From the NCBI GenBank assembly GCA_021161135.1, contig JAGHBD010000088.1:1-16821 (forward strand): a stretch of DNA of 16,821 nucleotides, read 5' to 3'. A program made the position numbers and the translations under genes. Position 1 is the first letter of the stretch. Each line of letters begins with the position of its first letter. The notes beneath the pieces are model-generated. The model did no database searches and was not told where the DNA came from. It saw nothing but the letters and a program-made list of their open reading frames with translations. Shown here one piece after another: positions 14,505 to 16,821 of the stretch. The DNA is from Thermoplasmata archaeon (GTDB taxonomy: Archaea > Thermoplasmatota > E2 > UBA202 > JdFR-43).

Positions 14505-15083
14505 TTATATGTATTCCTCCATCGCTTTAACAACTTCTGCACTGCTTTTTGCTTTTCTGTAATCATCGAGAGGCATTTTGTTAAGCTGCAGAAAATGTTC
14601 CCCCCATTTAAATTTACTCAGGATTTGCTTTGCCATCTCTTCATTTCCAAATATGTATAGGGCTGCTGCAAGTGCTTCTGCAGTACTAAGTTTATATGGT
14701 CTGCCATAGTTTGTTGGATTTGCAGCCACTAAATAAGGCAATGCTCTTTCCTTCATTCTGTGACGAAACTTTTTGAAAAATTTGTCTGCATTCTTCCATG
14801 AGCAATCTATTGCAACTATATTCTTTATATTGGCATCTTCCCTCGAAAGAGCTTTTTTTGCCAATGGGCTTAAAAGAACAGCATGTGATGGTAGCTCTCT
14901 TGCTCTTTTCACAATTTTTACCATGCCAAATTTTGCAAGTTTTTTGGCTGTGCATTTTTTAGCATCGTCCTCATTCAAATCATAGACGTATAGTCTGTAA
15001 TCCACGCATTTAATTGTCGGCACATTATTAAGTATTGTGATTTCATTCATTGCTGTCCCAATTTTTTTATAACGACTCTGCAT
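14505..15083 (-). CDS. tsr3: Tsr3/DUF367 rRNA aminocarboxypropyltransferase
   Basis: Tsr3 transfers the 3-amino-3-carboxypropyl group of S-adenosylmethionine to a modified uridine near helix 31 of small-subunit rRNA. Family blocks are clear: DDAKKCTAKKL near the start, LLSPLAKKALSREDA, the IVAIDCSWKNA strand, RALPYLVAANPTNYGRPYKLST, EALAAALYIFG, KFKWGEHFLQLN and a final DDYRKA. The start is uncertain. ATG 15083 gives 192 residues, which is about 28 more at the N-terminus than usual, and lies only ten bases from the divergent nrdJ start. ATG 15050 or GTG 15005 are alternatives. The promoter of nrdJ falls inside the longest version, which favours a shorter protein. Confidence 0.87.
   Translation of the reverse strand: MQSRYKKIGTAMNEITILNNVPTIKCVDYRLYVYDLNEDDAKKCTAKKLAKFGMVKIVKRARELPSHAVLLSPLAKKALSREDANIKNIVAIDCSWKNADKFFKKFRHRMKERALPYLVAANPTNYGRPYKLSTAEALAAALYIFGNEEMAKQILSKFKWGEHFLQLNKMPLDDYRKAKSSAEVVKAMEEYI
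15066..15072 (+). promoter_or_regulatory. TATA box for nrdJ
   Basis: TTTATAA preceded by a T-tract, centred 25 bases before ATG 15094 with no ribosome binding site after it. This is textbook spacing for an archaeal leaderless transcript. It overlaps the 5' end of the longest tsr3 reading frame. Confidence 0.55.
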
Positions 15084-15093
15084 TTACAATACA

Positions 15094-16821
15094 ATGGTTA
15101 AGCTCACAGAAAATGCCATAAAGGTTCTGGAGAAAAGATATCTAAGAAAAGATGAAAATGGAAAGGTTATAGAAACACCAGAGCAAATGTTCAGAAGAGT
15201 AGCAAAAAATATTGCCAAAGCAGATGAAAAATATGGAGGAGATGTAAAAAAGACGGAAAAGGAATTTTATGATATGATGATCAATCTGTATTTTTTGCCA
15301 AATTCCCCCACACTAATGAATGCTGGCACGAGCATTCAGCAGCTTTCTGCCTGCTTTGTTTTGCCCGTCGAAGATTCCATGGACAAAATTTTTGAAACAC
15401 TGAAACATACAGCCCTCATTCATCAGAGCGGAGGAGGCACAGGTTTCTCCTTTTCACGTATAAGACCAAAAGGAGATATAGTAAGGAGTACAGGAGGTAT
15501 TGCAAGCGGACCAGTTTCATTCATGAAAGTTTTCAACTCTGCTACGGATGTAATAAAGCAGGGAGGGAGAAGAAGAGGAGCCAATATGGGTATTTTGCGA
15601 GTTGATCACCCAGACATAATGGAATTTATAACCTGTAAGGAAAATCCTAAGGAACTCACAAATTTCAATATATCAGTTGCCGTTACAGATGATTTTATGG
15701 AAAAAGCGATGAAGGGTGAAGATTACGAGCTTATAAATCCTCGCACTGGTGAGACGGTGGGTAAATTAAATGCTGCGGAAGTTTTCAATAAAATAGTTGA
15801 GGAGGCATGGAAAAGTGGTGAGCCAGGAGTTATTTTTATAGATGAAATAAATCGCCATAACCCCACACCTCATGTGGGTGAGATAGAGGCAACAAATCCA
15901 TGTGGAGAGCAGCCATTGCTGCCTTATGAATCATGCAATCTCGGAAGTATAAACTTATCGAGATTTGTTAAAAATGGAGATATTGATTGGGAAAAATTGA
16001 AGGACATAACATGGAAGGCTGTGCATTTTCTCGATAATGTAATCGACATGAATAAGTATCCGATACCACAAATCAAAAAAATGACCTTAGCAAATAGAAA
16101 AATAGGTCTTGGTGTCATGGGCTTTGCTGACATGCTTATCCAGCTAAATATTCCGTATGACAGTAACGAAGCTTTGGAACTTGCTGAAAAAATAATGTCA
16201 TTCATACAGAAAGAGGCGAAAGCAGCGAGTGTGGAGTTAGGAAAACAGCGCGGCTCATTCCCGAATTTTAAAGGAAGCGTATATGATGGAAAATATGAGG
16301 CAATGAGAAATGCAACTGTAACAACGATCGCCCCAACAGGCAGCATTTCAATAATAGCAGGCTGCTCTTCTGGCATCGAGCCACTCTTTGGCATTTCATT
16401 TGTGAGAAATGTGCTTGATGAGGAAGACCGCCTTTATGAAATAAATCCTTATTTTGAAAAAATTGCAAAAGAGATGGGATTCTTTAGCGAGGAATTACTC
16501 AAAAAAATTGCAGATAATAACGGCTCAGTGCAGGGGATAGAAGAGGTGCCTCAGGAAGTGCAACGCATATTCGTTACAGCTCTCGACATACCCCCAGAAT
16601 GGCATGTTCGCATGCAGGCAGCTTTTCAGAAATATGTTGATAATGCTACATCAAAGACCATAAATTTGCGGGAGGATGCAAGTGTGGAAGATGTCAGAAA
16701 AGCCTATCTTCTTGCATACAAACTTAAATGCAAAGGGATAACAGTTTATAGATATGGCAGTCGACCAGAGCAAGTCATCTCCGCCAAGGAAGAGAAGCCA
16801 TCCATTGTTACTCCGCGCCCC
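15094..16821 (+). CDS. nrdJ: Adenosylcobalamin-dependent (class II) ribonucleoside-diphosphate reductase, 3' end beyond window
   Basis: An uninterrupted frame of 576 codons runs from ATG 15094 to the last base. It reduces ribonucleotides to deoxyribonucleotides with a B12-derived radical. Key residues: C87 in LSACFVLP and C281 in ESCNLGSINL form the redox cysteine pair, and C270 of NPCGEQ is the thiyl-radical site. The 11-residue step from C270 to C281 equals that of the Thermotoga class II enzyme (322 to 333). Other conserved blocks are LPNSPTLMNAG, HQSGGGTGFSFSRIRP, ANMGILRVDHPDI, the NRKIGLGVMGFADML helix and TIAPTGSISIIAGCSSGIEP. The visible C-terminal part reaches GITVYRYGSR; the remainder probably holds a zinc-ribbon tail. 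No ATP-cone precedes the catalytic domain. No nrdB-type partner is expected for this class. Confidence 0.94.
   Translation, partial: MVKLTENAIKVLEKRYLRKDENGKVIETPEQMFRRVAKNIAKADEKYGGDVKKTEKEFYDMMINLYFLPNSPTLMNAGTSIQQLSACFVLPVEDSMDKIFETLKHTALIHQSGGGTGFSFSRIRPKGDIVRSTGGIASGPVSFMKVFNSATDVIKQGGRRRGANMGILRVDHPDIMEFITCKENPKELTNFNISVAVTDDFMEKAMKGEDYELINPRTGETVGKLNAAEVFNKIVEEAWKSGEPGVIFIDEINRHNPTPHVGEIEATNPCGEQPLLPYESCNLGSINLSRFVKNGDIDWEKLKDITWKAVHFLDNVIDMNKYPIPQIKKMTLANRKIGLGVMGFADMLIQLNIPYDSNEALELAEKIMSFIQKEAKAASVELGKQRGSFPNFKGSVYDGKYEAMRNATVTTIAPTGSISIIAGCSSGIEPLFGISFVRNVLDEEDRLYEINPYFEKIAKEMGFFSEELLKKIADNNGSVQGIEEVPQEVQRIFVTALDIPPEWHVRMQAAFQKYVDNATSKTINLREDASVEDVRKAYLLAYKLKCKGITVYRYGSRPEQVISAKEEKPSIVTPRP

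Noticed and set aside
1..16821. tRNA, rRNA, CRISPR arrays, insertion sequences or tandem repeats
   Set aside because: I saw no T-loop consensus in a tRNA context, no regularly spaced repeats and no transposase motifs; nearly all bases are covered by ordinary genes.

Overview
The window reads as part of an AT-rich archaeal genome, most likely a euryarchaeote in the broad sense. A Thermoplasmatota-type lineage is my guess from overall style, not something proven here. The evidence for Archaea is: an archaeosine synthase (ArcS) with its diagnostic Pro-Cys-Ser-x-Lys-Lys-Pro-Tyr motif; an archaeal-type Tsr3 (DUF367) rRNA-modifying enzyme; a B12-dependent class II ribonucleotide reductase; and several genes whose start codon lies 22-26 bases downstream of a TATA-like box, the layout of archaeal leaderless transcripts. 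I see no rRNA, tRNA, CRISPR array, insertion sequence or phage gene.

Layout. (1) Bases 1-924, plus strand: the tail of a ribbon-helix-helix-like protein, a 73-residue unknown and a YfcE-type phosphoesterase, each separated by one base. (2) Bases 959-5571, minus strand: a glycosylation-site-rich membrane protein, a PdeM-like phosphoesterase, a D-3-phosphoglycerate dehydrogenase-like enzyme and ArcS, closely spaced in that order of transcription. (3) Bases 5572-5885: a divergent intergenic region with a perfect 11-bp hairpin whose loop carries AGGAGG in front of a possible 60-codon ORF. (4) Bases 5886-10844, plus strand: a PAPS-type sulfotransferase, a 207-residue unknown, a secreted Ntn-hydrolase related to C69/C45 peptidases, an HD-domain phosphohydrolase and, overlapping it by four bases, a fusion of citrate lyase acyl carrier protein (CitD) with citrate lyase beta subunit (CitE). 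(5) Bases 10920-14471: an auxin-efflux-type carrier convergent with a minus-strand pair encoding a LarA-type nickel racemase and a phenylacetate-CoA ligase-like enzyme. (6) Bases 14505-16821: Tsr3 (minus) divergent from ribonucleotide reductase NrdJ, which runs off the window end.

Functional picture. Bases 9.2-14.5 kb are rich in carboxylic/hydroxy-acid chemistry: a CitE-type lyase, an organic-anion-type carrier, a 2-hydroxyacid racemase and an acyl-CoA ligase. This suggests (inference) handling of hydroxyacids or aromatic acids. The most unusual object is the CitD-CitE fusion. Its carrier domain keeps the CitD fold signature, but the serine that normally carries the CoA-derived prosthetic group is replaced by lysine, and no CitF, CitC, CitG or CitX is nearby. 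It therefore probably does not work as a canonical citrate lyase.
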